Shown here: piece by piece, positions 35,499 to 44,415 of the stretch
How positions within the stretch are numbered: position 1 is the stretch's first letter
Layout of the letters: every line of letters starts with the position of its first letter
Source: Deltaproteobacteria bacterium
GTDB lineage: Bacteria > Myxococcota_A > Polyangia > Haliangiales > JADYYK01
Assembly (NCBI GenBank): GCA_020853705.1
Contig: JADYYK010000167.1
Coordinates: 62,001 to 126,000 of the forward strand
Length of the DNA: 64,000 bases
Direction: 5' to 3'
The notes under the pieces: generated by a model
Database searches by the model: none
The model's input: the letters and a program-made list of their open reading frames with translations, nothing else
What the model was told of the DNA's origin: nothing
Program-made: the position numbers and the translations under genes

Positions 35499-38240
35499 GT
35501 GACCAGCCCCGCCAGCGCAGCAGTCGATGTCGAAGGTGGTGCCCTGACACCGCGGGTGACGTCCGCGCGCGGGCTGCACCTGGATGCTGCGGGCACGGGT
35601 GACGACGGGCTGGGGTCGGCGCGTCAGCGGGTGGTCGAGGCCTTCGCGAAGGGGATCGGTCACGGCCTGCTGATGCTGGGGGCGACCGAGGTGGCGACGA
35701 CGCTGTCGCCGGCGCTGGGCTTCCTGCGCGACCTCGGCAAGCTGTTCGTGACACGCCTGTGCGGCGTGCCCGACCTGGAGCAGCTGCGCGGCAAGGCCGT
35801 GGTCGAGCCGCCACAGGCCGAGCTGGTGGCGCTGGCGGCGGCGGTGCCGCCGATGGCGGGCGCCGAGTATGTCGACGTCGCGCTGCTGACGCAGTGGTGG
35901 GGCGACCTCGGCGCGGCGTTCGCGGCCGAGATCGGCGCCGCCGAGGGCGAGGTCCAGGACTGGCTGGCGCGGCAGAACGCGGCGTGGAACCTGGTCGGGC
36001 GGGTGTGCTTTCACCTGGCCGAGAACCGCGACGACGACGACTACCCGTTCGCCTTCCTGGCGACCTACACCGGGCGGCTGTCGAAGGGCGCCAAGGTGCA
36101 GCACGCACCGCTGCGCAAGGCGCTGGAGGCCTCGAGCGGGGATCGCGCCGCGCTGATCTCGCTGCTGACCCCGGTCACGCGCGCCGCCGCCGACAGCGCG
36201 CTGCTGGCCGAGCTGGTGGAGTCGGGCGCGATCTATGACCCGCTGGCATGGACGCCGGCCGAGGCGCACGCCTTCCTGCGCGACATCCCGGCCTTCGAGC
36301 GCGCGGGGGTCGTGGTGCGGGTGCCCGACTGGTGGCGCGCCAAGCGGCCGCCGCGGCCCGAGGTCAGCGTCACCGTGGGCGGCAAGGCCCCCGCCGGCGG
36401 CGTGGGCGCGGACGCGCTGCTCGACTTCAAGGTCGAGGTCACGCTGGAGGGCGAGAAGCTGAGCGCGCGCGAGCTGGCCGCGCTGATGGAGGCGGCCGAC
36501 GGGCTGGCGCTGGTGCGCGGCAAGTGGGTCGAGCTGGATCGCGACAAGCTGGGTGCGGTGCTGGCGCACTGGAAGGTGGCGGAGCGCGCGGCGCGCAGCG
36601 GGCTGTCGTTCTTCGAGGGCATGCGCCTCCTGGCGGGGGCGCCCGCGGGAGGTGCGGCGGGCGAGGCGGGGGCGCAGCCGGCGGACCTGGCGGCGTTCAC
36701 GCGGGTCGAGGCCGGCGACTGGCTGGCGCGCACGCTGGCCGGGCTGCGCGAGCCGGCGGCGCTGGCGGCGGCGGCGCCGGGGCCGGAGCTGAAGGCGACG
36801 CTGCGGCCGTACCAGGAGCTCGGCGTGCGCTGGCTGTGGTTCGCCAGCCGGCTGCGCCTGGGCGTGTGCCTGGCCGACGACATGGGCCTGGGCAAGACCG
36901 TGCAAGTGCTGGCCCTGCTGGCGCTGGACAAGCGCAAGGGGCGCAGCGCGCCGCACCTGCTGGTGGTGCCGGCCTCGCTGATCGGCAACTGGCAGGCCGA
37001 GATCGAGCGCTTCACGCCGGGGCTGCGCGTGCTGATCGCACACCCGTCGGCGCTGCCCATGAAGCAGCTGCAGGCGCTGCCCGCGAGTCGGCTCGACGAG
37101 GTCGACCTGTGCATCACCACCTATGGCTCGGTGGCGCGGCTGCCCTGGGTGCGCAGCACCGCGTGGGGGCTGGTGGTGCTCGACGAGGCGCAGGCCATCA
37201 AGAACCCGGGCGCGCAGCAAACCCGCGCGGTCAAGACGCTGCAGGCGCACAGCCGCATCGCGCTGACCGGCACGCCGGTGGAGAACCGCCTCGGCGATCT
37301 GTGGTCGCTGTTCGACTTCCTGAACCCGGGGCTGCTGGGCACGGCGCGCGCGTTCACGGCCTTCACCAAGCAGCTGGCGGCCAGGCCCGAGGTCGGCCAT
37401 GCGCCGCTGCGCCGGCTGGTGGCGCCGTACCTCCTGCGTCGGCTCAAGAGTGATCGGTCGATCGTGGCCGACCTGCCCGACAAGACCGAGGTCAAGGCCT
37501 ACTGCGGGCTGGCGCGGGCGCAGGCGGCGCTGTACCAGCGCGCGGTCGACGAGCTGGCGCGCGCACTGGCCGCGGGCTCGGCGGGCATCCAGCGCAAGGG
37601 GCTGGTGCTGTCGTATCTGCTGCGCTTCAAGCAGATCTGCAACCACCCGTCGCAGTTCCTGGCCGATGGGCGCTGGGACGAGCGCGACAGCGGCAAGCTC
37701 GGGCGCCTGCGCGAGCTCGCCGAGGCCATCGCGGCCAAGCAGGAGAAGGTGCTGGTGTTCACCCAGTTCCGCGAGCCGACCGCACCGCTGGCAGGGTTCC
37801 TCGCGCAGGTGTTCGGGCGCCCGGGACTGGTGCTGCACGGCGACACCGCGGTGCGTGAGCGCGGCGCGCTGGTCAAGCGCTTCCAGGACGACGACGACGT
37901 GCCCTTCTTCGTGCTGTCGCTGAAGGCTGGCGGCACCGGCCTGAACCTGACCGCGGCCTCGCACGTCATCCACTTCGATCGCTGGTGGAACCCGGCGGTC
38001 GAGGACCAGGCCACCGACCGCGCCTATCGCATCGGGCAGCGCAAGAACGTCCTGGTGCACAAGTTCGTCTGTCGCGGCACGGTGGAGGAGAAGATCGACG
38101 CGCTGATCGAGTCCAAGCAGGGGCTGGCGCGCGGCGTGCTGGGCAGCGGCGGCGCCGAGGTCAACCTGACCGAGCTGGGTGACGACGAGCTGATGGCCAT
38201 GGTCGCGCTGGACCTCGGGCGCGCGGCGGCGGAGGCCTGA
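35499..38240 (+). CDS. SNF2-family helicase/ATPase
   Basis: 913 aa. The N-terminal 350 residues are the bacterial SNF2-associated region (GDLGAAFAAEIGAAE, GVVVRVPDWWRAKRPPRP). The motor has motif I DDMGLGKT at 460-467, motif II VLDEAQAIKN, motif III-like ALTGTPVENRLGDLWSLFDF and C-terminal motifs including VFTQFREPT, SLKAGGTGLNLTAASHV and DRAYRIGQRKNV. It is a RapA/SWI2-type dsDNA translocase rather than a strand-separating helicase. The SWIM-finger gene starts one base later, and this pair recurs in many bacteria. Exact function unknown; transcription or DNA-repair remodelling is plausible. Confidence 0.92.
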   Translation: MTSPASAAVDVEGGALTPRVTSARGLHLDAAGTGDDGLGSARQRVVEAFAKGIGHGLLMLGATEVATTLSPALGFLRDLGKLFVTRLCGVPDLEQLRGKAVVEPPQAELVALAAAVPPMAGAEYVDVALLTQWWGDLGAAFAAEIGAAEGEVQDWLARQNAAWNLVGRVCFHLAENRDDDDYPFAFLATYTGRLSKGAKVQHAPLRKALEASSGDRAALISLLTPVTRAAADSALLAELVESGAIYDPLAWTPAEAHAFLRDIPAFERAGVVVRVPDWWRAKRPPRPEVSVTVGGKAPAGGVGADALLDFKVEVTLEGEKLSARELAALMEAADGLALVRGKWVELDRDKLGAVLAHWKVAERAARSGLSFFEGMRLLAGAPAGGAAGEAGAQPADLAAFTRVEAGDWLARTLAGLREPAALAAAAPGPELKATLRPYQELGVRWLWFASRLRLGVCLADDMGLGKTVQVLALLALDKRKGRSAPHLLVVPASLIGNWQAEIERFTPGLRVLIAHPSALPMKQLQALPASRLDEVDLCITTYGSVARLPWVRSTAWGLVVLDEAQAIKNPGAQQTRAVKTLQAHSRIALTGTPVENRLGDLWSLFDFLNPGLLGTARAFTAFTKQLAARPEVGHAPLRRLVAPYLLRRLKSDRSIVADLPDKTEVKAYCGLARAQAALYQRAVDELARALAAGSAGIQRKGLVLSYLLRFKQICNHPSQFLADGRWDERDSGKLGRLRELAEAIAAKQEKVLVFTQFREPTAPLAGFLAQVFGRPGLVLHGDTAVRERGALVKRFQDDDDVPFFVLSLKAGGTGLNLTAASHVIHFDRWWNPAVEDQATDRAYRIGQRKNVLVHKFVCRGTVEEKIDALIESKQGLARGVLGSGGAEVNLTELGDDELMAMVALDLGRAAAEA

Positions 38241-38241
38241 G

Positions 38242-39051
38242 GTGGCGCACTGGGGCCAGTTTCCCGCCTATGTGCCGGTCGCCGAGCGGCGCAAGGCGGC
38301 CGCGCGCGCCCTGGCCAAGCTGGAGCAGCAGCGCGGCCGGCCCGCGACGCCGGTCGTGATCGAGGGCCGCCACATCGCGACCACCTTCTGGGGCATGTCG
38401 TGGTGCCAGAACCTCGAGAACTACAGCGACTTCGCCACCCGCCTGCCGCGCGGGCGCAGCTATGCCCGCAACGGCTCGGTGGTCGACCTCGGCATCGAGC
38501 CCGGCAAGGTGCGCGCGCTGGTGCAGGGCTCGGCGCTGTACACCGTCGAGATCGACCTGGCGGCGCTGCCCGCCGAGCGCTGGAAGAAGGTCATCGCGGC
38601 GTGTGCCGGGCGCATCGGGTCGCTGCTGGGCCTCCTGCGCGGCGAGCTGTCGGGCGAGGTGCTGGCGGTGTTGACGCAGCCGAAGACCGGGCTGTTCCCG
38701 GCGCCGCGCGAGATCACGATGCGCTGCAGCTGCCCCGACTCGGCCGTGATGTGCAAGCACGTCGCTGCGGTGCTGTATGGCGTGGGCGCGCGGCTGGATC
38801 GCGCGCCCGAGCTATTCTTTACACTGCGCCAAGTCGATCAGGCGGAATTGATAGGTGCTGCAGACGCGCGCACCGTACTTGCCAGGGCGGGCTCGAGCGG
38901 TCGCAAGGTGCTCCCGGCGGGCAAGCTGGGCGCGCTGTTCGGCATCGAGCTCGGCGACGTCGAGCTGGCGCCGACTACAGCACCTCGGCCAGCTCGTCGG
39001 CGACCGCCGGCGGCATCAGCCCGAAAACCCCGCCGGTATGCAGGAAGATGA
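38242..39051 (+). CDS. SWIM zinc-finger protein paired with the SNF2 ATPase
   Basis: 269 aa from a GTG. Conserved family segments TFWGMSWCQNLENYSDFATR and RGRSYARNGSVVDL occupy the N-terminal half. The SWIM motif CSCPDSAVMCKH (Cys162, Cys164, Cys171, His173) is complete. The C-terminus is basic (PRRYAGR) and likely disordered. A short lower-GC stretch at 38813-38880 interrupts the otherwise GC-rich gene. The 3' end overlaps the convergent PLP-enzyme gene by 77 nt. The SWIM finger probably binds DNA or protein and targets the ATPase. Confidence 0.88.
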   Translation: MAHWGQFPAYVPVAERRKAAARALAKLEQQRGRPATPVVIEGRHIATTFWGMSWCQNLENYSDFATRLPRGRSYARNGSVVDLGIEPGKVRALVQGSALYTVEIDLAALPAERWKKVIAACAGRIGSLLGLLRGELSGEVLAVLTQPKTGLFPAPREITMRCSCPDSAVMCKHVAAVLYGVGARLDRAPELFFTLRQVDQAELIGAADARTVLARAGSSGRKVLPAGKLGALFGIELGDVELAPTTAPRPARRRPPAASARKPRRYAGR

Positions 39052-39994
39052 CGCGCTCGCCGAAGGCACGTGGGTCGCGAGCCAGCTCGCTGCGCAGGGC
39101 GAAGAAGGCCTTGCCGGTGTAGACCGGGTCGAGGATGACGCCCTCGCTGCGCGCCAGCGCGACCAGCGAGGCCAGCTCGACCGGGCGTGACTGCGCATAG
39201 CCGCGCCCGACATAGCCATCGATGATCTCGACGTCGCGCTCGCGCGAGAATGCGGGGCCGGGCAGCTCGAGCTTCCAGCGCGCGATGGCGTCCTCGACGA
39301 TCTCGCCGATGGCGCGCACGAAGTAGGCCCGGTCGTCACAGACGTTGACGCCCACGACCCGCACGTGGTCGAGGCCGAACAGCCGCTTGCCCAGCACCAG
39401 CCCGGCGCCAGTGCCGCCCGAGCCGGCGGCGTACACGATGGTGGTGGGCACGCCCAGCTCGGGTAGCAGCTCCTCGATGCAGCGCACGTAGCCCCACGAG
39501 CCCAGGGCGTTGGAGCCGCCCTCGGGGATGACATAGGGCCGACGCCCGGCGGCGCGCAGCGCGGCGCACTCGGCCTCGAAGCGGGCCGCGCGGTCGCGAT
39601 ACTCGGCCGGCGTGATCCACACGAGGTCGGCGCCGACCACGCGATCGAGCAGGATGTTGCCGGTGGCCGCCGGGGGCGACGCCGGGTCGGGCGTGCGCAG
39701 CAGCAGGCGGCTCGCCAGGCCCAGCTCGGCGGCGGCCACCGCGGTGGCGCGGCAGTGGTTGGACTGGGCGCCGCCGCAGGTCAGCACGATGTCGGCGTCC
39801 TGGGCGCGCGCGTCGGCGAACAGGAACTCCAGCTTGCGCACCTTGTTGCCCGACAGCGCGGCTCCGGTCAGATCGTCGCGCTTGCACAGCAGCTCGACGC
39901 CGAGCTCCGCGCTGGCGCGCGGTAGCGCCGACAGCGGCGTCGGGGTCTGGGCCAGGTGCAGGCGATGCGGATAGGGCGGGCGCGGCGGCGACAT
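38975..39994 (-). CDS. PLP-dependent D-cysteine desulfhydrase / ACC deaminase family
   Basis: 339 aa fold-type II enzyme. The Schiff-base lysine is Lys51 in GAALSGNKVRKLEF. Family blocks include LTCGGAQSNHCRATAVAAAE and, in the C-terminal half, the phosphate-binding GSGGTGAGL and the terminal HTGGVFGL. These are shared by D-cysteine desulfhydrase (DcyD) and ACC deaminase; residues that would separate the two activities are not secure by eye. Cytosolic. Its 3' end overlaps the SWIM gene. Confidence 0.88.
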   Translation of the reverse strand: MSPPRPPYPHRLHLAQTPTPLSALPRASAELGVELLCKRDDLTGAALSGNKVRKLEFLFADARAQDADIVLTCGGAQSNHCRATAVAAAELGLASRLLLRTPDPASPPAATGNILLDRVVGADLVWITPAEYRDRAARFEAECAALRAAGRRPYVIPEGGSNALGSWGYVRCIEELLPELGVPTTIVYAAGSGGTGAGLVLGKRLFGLDHVRVVGVNVCDDRAYFVRAIGEIVEDAIARWKLELPGPAFSRERDVEIIDGYVGRGYAQSRPVELASLVALARSEGVILDPVYTGKAFFALRSELARDPRAFGERVIFLHTGGVFGLMPPAVADELAEVL

Positions 39995-40025
39995 GCCGCG
40001 AGTCTACTCGCGGCCCCGCGGGCGG

Positions 40026-41918
40026 TCACGAGGTCGGCGGCGGCGACAGGTCGAAGTCGTAGTAGCGCGGGTTGCCCGGCTCGGCGGGGGCCAGCCGCAT
40101 CGACCACAGACCGTCCTCGATGCAGGTGGTCGCGGCGCCGAACCCGCGCGTGGCGACGTCGATGATCTCGTCGCCGGTGATACCCAGCGTGACCTGGCCG
40201 CCGCTGCCCCGGCACGACCTGACCAGCTCGCGCACCTGCGGGCGCGGGCTGGCAGGGCCCGCGTGCGCGGTTCCGACCGTCAAGCCGCACCTGAAGTTGT
40301 TGACGTGGAGGCGCCCGTGGACCGGAACCCAGGGCACATCACGCGCCTCGGTCGCGACCACCAGCAGCGAGGTCGAGCCCGACAGCGCGCCCGCGAGGTT
40401 GGCGATCAGCTCGGGGTGCGCGCTCTCCGCATAGCTGTCGTCACCCACCGCGAGCGCTGGCAGGACGGCGGCCAGCGCCGGCGTCATGGGCACGAACTGG
40501 TCGATGCGCTCACCCCAGCGCCAGCCGCGCAGGCGCAGCGCGGGCGCTCCGGCGCTGCTCGGGGCCAGCCCGCTGACGCGCAGGCCGCTGCCCTCCTCGA
40601 CGGTGCCCAGCTCCTCGGTGGTCTCCTCGCCCTCGGCGTCGCGACCCATGAGCAGGCTGACGCCATCCAGGCGCACCGGGCGCAGCAGCTCGATCGCGGC
40701 GCGCGCCAGGTCGTGGGGAGCTCCGCCCGCGAGGCGGATCGCCATGCCGCCCTGGGCATGCGCCAGGGTGGCGAGGTCGTGCTCCAGCAGTCGCGTGCGC
40801 TCGAAGCTGTTGCGGTCGTCGCTGCTGTCGCCGCGCTCGCGCAGCACCACGTGGATCAGGATGCCCGCCGGGATGACGAGCTTGGCGGCCGCCTCGAGCG
40901 TGTCGCGCCGCAGGTACCCATCGGTGAAGGCGATGATGCGGCGCTCGCCGGTCACGCCCGCCAGGCTGCGCACCGCGAGCGCGAGCCCGGCCAGGAGGTC
41001 GGAGCCGTTGTCCTCGGCCGACGGCGGCGCCACGGTGGGGAAGCGCGCGGCGGCCAGCAGGCCCGGCGTCAGCTGTTGCGCCTGGCGATCGAAGCCGACC
41101 AGCGCGAAGCGTGTGGTGGGCGCGGCCGTCAGATAGGCCTGTACCAGCGCGAGCTGCGCGCGCACGCCGGCGGCGCCCTCGCTGCGCGAGCGATCGATCA
41201 CGAACACCACGCTGTGCGGCGATGGCGCTGTCGACAGGCGCAGCGGGGCGTCGACCTCGACGCGCCACAGCTGGCCACCGGCGACGTCGAGGCGCGCGCC
41301 GCGTGCAGTCAGCGTGCGCGGCGAGCCGGGGAAGCGCAGCACCCGCGACTCACCCACGATGGTGACCTCGAAGGTCTCGGCCCGGGGCACGTTCGCGAAG
41401 CGCGGCGCCAGCAACCGCGGCTGCGCCTCGACCGGGAAGACCAGCTGGCGCCGCCCGTCCACGCGCGCCAGCGGCGCGATCACGCTGTAGGCGACCTGCA
41501 CGTCGCCCTGGGCGGGTACCCGGAAGAGCTCGAGCGTCACCGTCTCGCCGCGCAGGCTCATCAGCGCCGGTGTGCCCGCCGGCGCGCTGGCGTCATCGCC
41601 GGTCAGGTCGAGGTAGCGCTGCTTTGCTGCCGCCTCGTCGAGCAGCACCGCGCTGTGCCAGGCGCCCGGCCGGCCGACGCGCAGGCCGGTCACCGCGGCG
41701 CCCGCGGGCAGGTCGATGGCCAGCGTCACCTCGTCATCGAGCCGCGCCCCGTTCTCGAAGTGGCGCGTGACCTCGAGGAAGCTGACGTTGCCAGCCACCC
41801 GAACGGTGACCTCGTGCTCACGCTCGATCACGCCGACGCCAAGGGTCTTCAGCGAGTCCGCGCGCCCGCGTCCCGCCATCGCCCACAGCGCGGCGCCCAC
41901 CAGGAGGGCCCGCTTCAT
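40026..41918 (-). CDS. Secreted VIT plus von Willebrand factor A protein
   Basis: 630 aa from ATG 41918. Sec signal (ALLVGAALWAMAGRGRA). An N-terminal VIT region (EVTRHFENGARLDDEVTLAIDLP with the typical LDEAAAKQRYLDL) is followed by a vWA domain (SVVFVIDRSRSEG, ALVGFDRQ, RIIAFTDGYL). The metal-ion-dependent adhesion motif is altered: DRSRS replaces the usual DxSGS. The C-terminal 250 residues have no recognised domain. Resembles marine proteobacterial sortase-target/inter-alpha-trypsin-inhibitor-like proteins. Probably an envelope or exported protein. Confidence 0.82.
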   Translation of the reverse strand: MKRALLVGAALWAMAGRGRADSLKTLGVGVIEREHEVTVRVAGNVSFLEVTRHFENGARLDDEVTLAIDLPAGAAVTGLRVGRPGAWHSAVLLDEAAAKQRYLDLTGDDASAPAGTPALMSLRGETVTLELFRVPAQGDVQVAYSVIAPLARVDGRRQLVFPVEAQPRLLAPRFANVPRAETFEVTIVGESRVLRFPGSPRTLTARGARLDVAGGQLWRVEVDAPLRLSTAPSPHSVVFVIDRSRSEGAAGVRAQLALVQAYLTAAPTTRFALVGFDRQAQQLTPGLLAAARFPTVAPPSAEDNGSDLLAGLALAVRSLAGVTGERRIIAFTDGYLRRDTLEAAAKLVIPAGILIHVVLRERGDSSDDRNSFERTRLLEHDLATLAHAQGGMAIRLAGGAPHDLARAAIELLRPVRLDGVSLLMGRDAEGEETTEELGTVEEGSGLRVSGLAPSSAGAPALRLRGWRWGERIDQFVPMTPALAAVLPALAVGDDSYAESAHPELIANLAGALSGSTSLLVVATEARDVPWVPVHGRLHVNNFRCGLTVGTAHAGPASPRPQVRELVRSCRGSGGQVTLGITGDEIIDVATRGFGAATTCIEDGLWSMRLAPAEPGNPRYYDFDLSPPPTS

Positions 41919-41995
41919 GAGCCCACGGACACCCCCTGGCGCGGCGAAGTTCCCGCGAAAGATGCCTGGACCTGGCTGGTGGCTCGCTGATGCGA

Positions 41996-42076
41996 GCGAA
42001 CCAGGCCAATCAGTCGCGGGGCGTGCGTCAGGCCATTCAGTTGCCCGGCGCGCGCCAGGCCGATCAGTTGCGGGGC
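41996..42076. repeat. Three tandem 27-bp repeats
   Basis: Units at 41996-42022, 42023-42049 and 42050-42076 share the core CAGGCCRATCAGTYGC (CATT in unit 2) followed by a GGC-rich end. The third unit contains the stop codon (42064-42066) and last codons of the PilZ gene, so copies 1 and 2 look like outward duplications of the gene's 3' end. Confidence 0.85.
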
Positions 42077-42774
42077 GTGCGGCGGAAGATCCGCGCCAGC
42101 ACACCACGGGCGGACGGCGGCGGCTCGGGCACCCGACGCGCCAGCGCCAGCATGGCCTCGTCGTCGGGTTGCAGCGTCAGGCCGAGCGCGATCTCGCGCG
42201 CTGCGGCGTCGGTCTGGCCCTGCGCCAGCGCCTCCTCGGCGCGGATGCGACAGACCAGGGCGCGCAGCTCGCGGCTGCGTGGTGCGGCCTGCAGCGCCCA
42301 TGACGCGGCCAGTCGCGCAGCCACGAAGTCACGCGCGTTCATGCGCTCGACCGCGTGCATGTACAGCTGCTCGCGACCGGCGTGGGTCTGCGCCAGGGTG
42401 CGCTCGACCGCGGGTGCCGGGGCGGTGGTGGCGGTGAGGCGGGTCAGCTGGTCGAGGCGCTGTGTCACCGCGAGCGGCAGGGCGGTGAAGCGGATGCCGA
42501 TGCGGTGGCGCGCGCTGGTGGCGCTGTCGCGCCTGGCCCAGGTGATGGTGCCGTGCAGCGAGGGCAGGCCGCCCGCAGGCATCGCAGCGGGCAGGCTCGC
42601 AGGATCCAGCAGCAGCGTCACCGCGGTGCCGGCGCGCAGGGCGGTGGGCACCGTGACCGCGGCGCCCTCCGGGGAGATGTCGAGCACCTCGCCCATGGCG
42701 TGGTTGTCACCGGCATAGCTGACCATGGCGGCCGACTTCCAGGCCCCGCGGCGGCTGCGACGAACGTACTCCAT
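42064..42774 (-). CDS. PilZ domain protein with C-terminal helical region
   Basis: 236 aa. The PilZ part has the RRSRRGAWKSAAM start (an RxxxR-like c-di-GMP contact) and MGEVLDISPEGAAVTVP, matching the D/NxSxxG motif, then TWARRDSATSARHRIGIRF. From about 125 onward the protein is helical (TPR-like: ERMNARDFVAARLAASWALQ). Probable c-di-GMP effector in the cytosol. ATG at 42774; no neighbour is overlapping. Confidence 0.85.
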   Translation of the reverse strand: MEYVRRSRRGAWKSAAMVSYAGDNHAMGEVLDISPEGAAVTVPTALRAGTAVTLLLDPASLPAAMPAGGLPSLHGTITWARRDSATSARHRIGIRFTALPLAVTQRLDQLTRLTATTAPAPAVERTLAQTHAGREQLYMHAVERMNARDFVAARLAASWALQAAPRSRELRALVCRIRAEEALAQGQTDAAAREIALGLTLQPDDEAMLALARRVPEPPPSARGVLARIFRRTPRN

Positions 42775-42945
42775 GGCGACTGCTCCCCCCTGGTGCGTGC
42801 TGCGTCGTCAGCCTTTGCCAGCGATGTGCCAGCGGTATCAATCAGTAAGATCAGGTATTTGGAATTGCAGAGCAGCTTCTATTGCCGGCCAGCTTGGTAG
42901 CCACATGACGCTTTTGGAGGCAGGTGAAGTCGCCGGTGGGCGTGC

Positions 42946-43449
42946 TCAGGGGCAGTTCGGGTAGCCAGGGCAACCAACGCCACAGTTGCTCCGGCTGCAG
43001 CTGCTGCCGCCCATGCCGCAGCAGGGCGAGCCAGGCGCGCCGCAACCACACTGGGTGTTCTGGCAGCGCCTGAGGACGTTGTAGAGCGAGTCGGGCTGGC
43101 CGAAGTTTTCGCTGTCCACGCACGCAGGCTCGGTCGAGATCATGGACTGTGAGCACTGCGAACACTCGGCGTCACCGCTGCACGCGCTGAGATCACTGCA
43201 GCACTTCTCCTGCACGCAGGCCATGCATCCCGGGATCCTGAAGCCCAGCTCGCCGAGGTTGACGTTGCCTGCCTCGCAGGAGCCACCCGAGGTGGCGCCG
43301 CCAGCAGGGTCACCGCCGCCGCCCGACGGATCGGTGGCTGGCTCTGGGCCTGGGCTCTGCGGCCCTGCCGCCTGGCGTGGCGCCGGGCAACCCGCCTGCA
43401 ACCCGAGGCCGACGACCATCGTGCTCACGACCAGCAGCCGCCACAGCAT
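42946..43449 (-). CDS. Cysteine-rich lipoprotein
   Basis: 167 aa with GGGGGGAG before the ATG. Lipobox LGLQAGC, Pro/Gly linker, then about 18 cysteines in the last 110 residues (CMACVQEKCCSDLSACSGD, CQNTQCGCGAPGSPCCGMGG, CSRSNCGVGCPGYPNCP). Resembles small myxobacterial Cys-knot-like surface proteins. Role unknown; it lies downstream of cobS on the same strand (90-nt gap) and may or may not belong to that operon. Confidence 0.75.
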   Translation of the reverse strand: MLWRLLVVSTMVVGLGLQAGCPAPRQAAGPQSPGPEPATDPSGGGGDPAGGATSGGSCEAGNVNLGELGFRIPGCMACVQEKCCSDLSACSGDAECSQCSQSMISTEPACVDSENFGQPDSLYNVLRRCQNTQCGCGAPGSPCCGMGGSSCSRSNCGVGCPGYPNCP

Positions 43450-43539
43450 GCGCTCCCCCCTCGCGGGGGCGTGCTCGCGAGGCGGCCTCTCCGCATCGCG
43501 CTCCCCCGTCGCCATGATGCCCGAAAGGCCGGGGTCGTG

Positions 43540-44415
43540 TCAGCCGTGCCAGGCCAGGACCACGAGCGCTCCCAGCTCGCACAGCTGCTCGGTGGCGCCC
43601 AGGAAGTCGCCGGTGACGCCGCCGACGCGGGCGCGGAAGCGCGCGCCCGCGAGCACGGTCAGCGCCGCCAGCACCGCCAGCATCGCGAAGGCGCGTCCTG
43701 CCGTGATGGGCGCCGGCGCCAGCGGCACGATGACCAGCAGCGCCAGCAAGAGCCACGCGGTGGCGACCCAGGCCTGCGTGGGCCCGGTGCCGGTGACGTC
43801 CTTGTTGCGCGCGACCTCGGGCGGCGTCGCATAGGGCAGGAGGCGCATCAGCCAGATCGGGAAGGTGCGCGCCGCGCACGCCACCAGCGGCAGCGCCCAC
43901 AGCGCCCCGGCGCGCCCACGCATGGCGATGGTGGCCAGCAGCGCGGCGCGGCCCGCGATCGAGATGACCAGCGCGGCGGCGCCGTAGCTGCCGACCCGGC
44001 TGTCCTTGAGGATCTCCAGGGTGCGTGCGCGGGTGGTGCCGCCACCCAGGGCGTCGGCGCTGTCGGCCAGGCCGTCCTCGTGGAAGGCCCCGGTGATCAG
44101 CAGCTGCACGCCGATGGTCAGCAGCGCGGCGGCCAGCGGACCGACGCCCCACAGCAGGCGCAGCGTCAGCGCGGTCAGCGCGCCGATGGCCAGACCGACC
44201 AGCGGGAAGTGCGCCGCCGACCAGGCGCGATCGGCCGCCGAGTAGGGATGGCCGCCCAGCGGCAGCCGGGTCAGGAAGACGAAGGCGGCGCGCACGCCGC
44301 GCAGCTCGGGGCGCAGGAAGACGTCGCCTGGCTCGCCGTCGCGACCGCCGCGCTCGCGCCCGCGGTCGTCGCGGTCGCGGTCCCGGTCGTCGTCGTCGTG
44401 CTCCTCGGACAGCAT
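43540..44415 (-). CDS. cobS: Adenosylcobinamide-GDP ribazoletransferase (cobalamin synthase)
   Basis: 291 aa. The first 35 residues are an Asp/Arg/Glu repeat (EEHDDDDRDRDRDDRGRERG) before the catalytic membrane protein. Signature FHEDGLADSADALGGG (Mg-binding acidic cluster) and LKDSRVGSYGA are intact, with about seven spans. It joins the lower-ligand riboside phosphate to adenosylcobinamide-GDP in the last assembly steps at the membrane. The ATG overlaps the cobT stop (TGATG). Confidence 0.95.
   Translation of the reverse strand: MLSEEHDDDDRDRDRDDRGRERGGRDGEPGDVFLRPELRGVRAAFVFLTRLPLGGHPYSAADRAWSAAHFPLVGLAIGALTALTLRLLWGVGPLAAALLTIGVQLLITGAFHEDGLADSADALGGGTTRARTLEILKDSRVGSYGAAALVISIAGRAALLATIAMRGRAGALWALPLVACAARTFPIWLMRLLPYATPPEVARNKDVTGTGPTQAWVATAWLLLALLVIVPLAPAPITAGRAFAMLAVLAALTVLAGARFRARVGGVTGDFLGATEQLCELGALVVLAWHG

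Noticed and set aside
35103..38060. 985-codon minus-strand frame opposite the SNF2 gene
   Set aside because: The SNF2 helicase has all motor motifs; the mirror product has none.
39993..41990. 665-codon plus-strand frame opposite the VIT/vWA gene
   Set aside because: Mirror frame without a recognisable domain.
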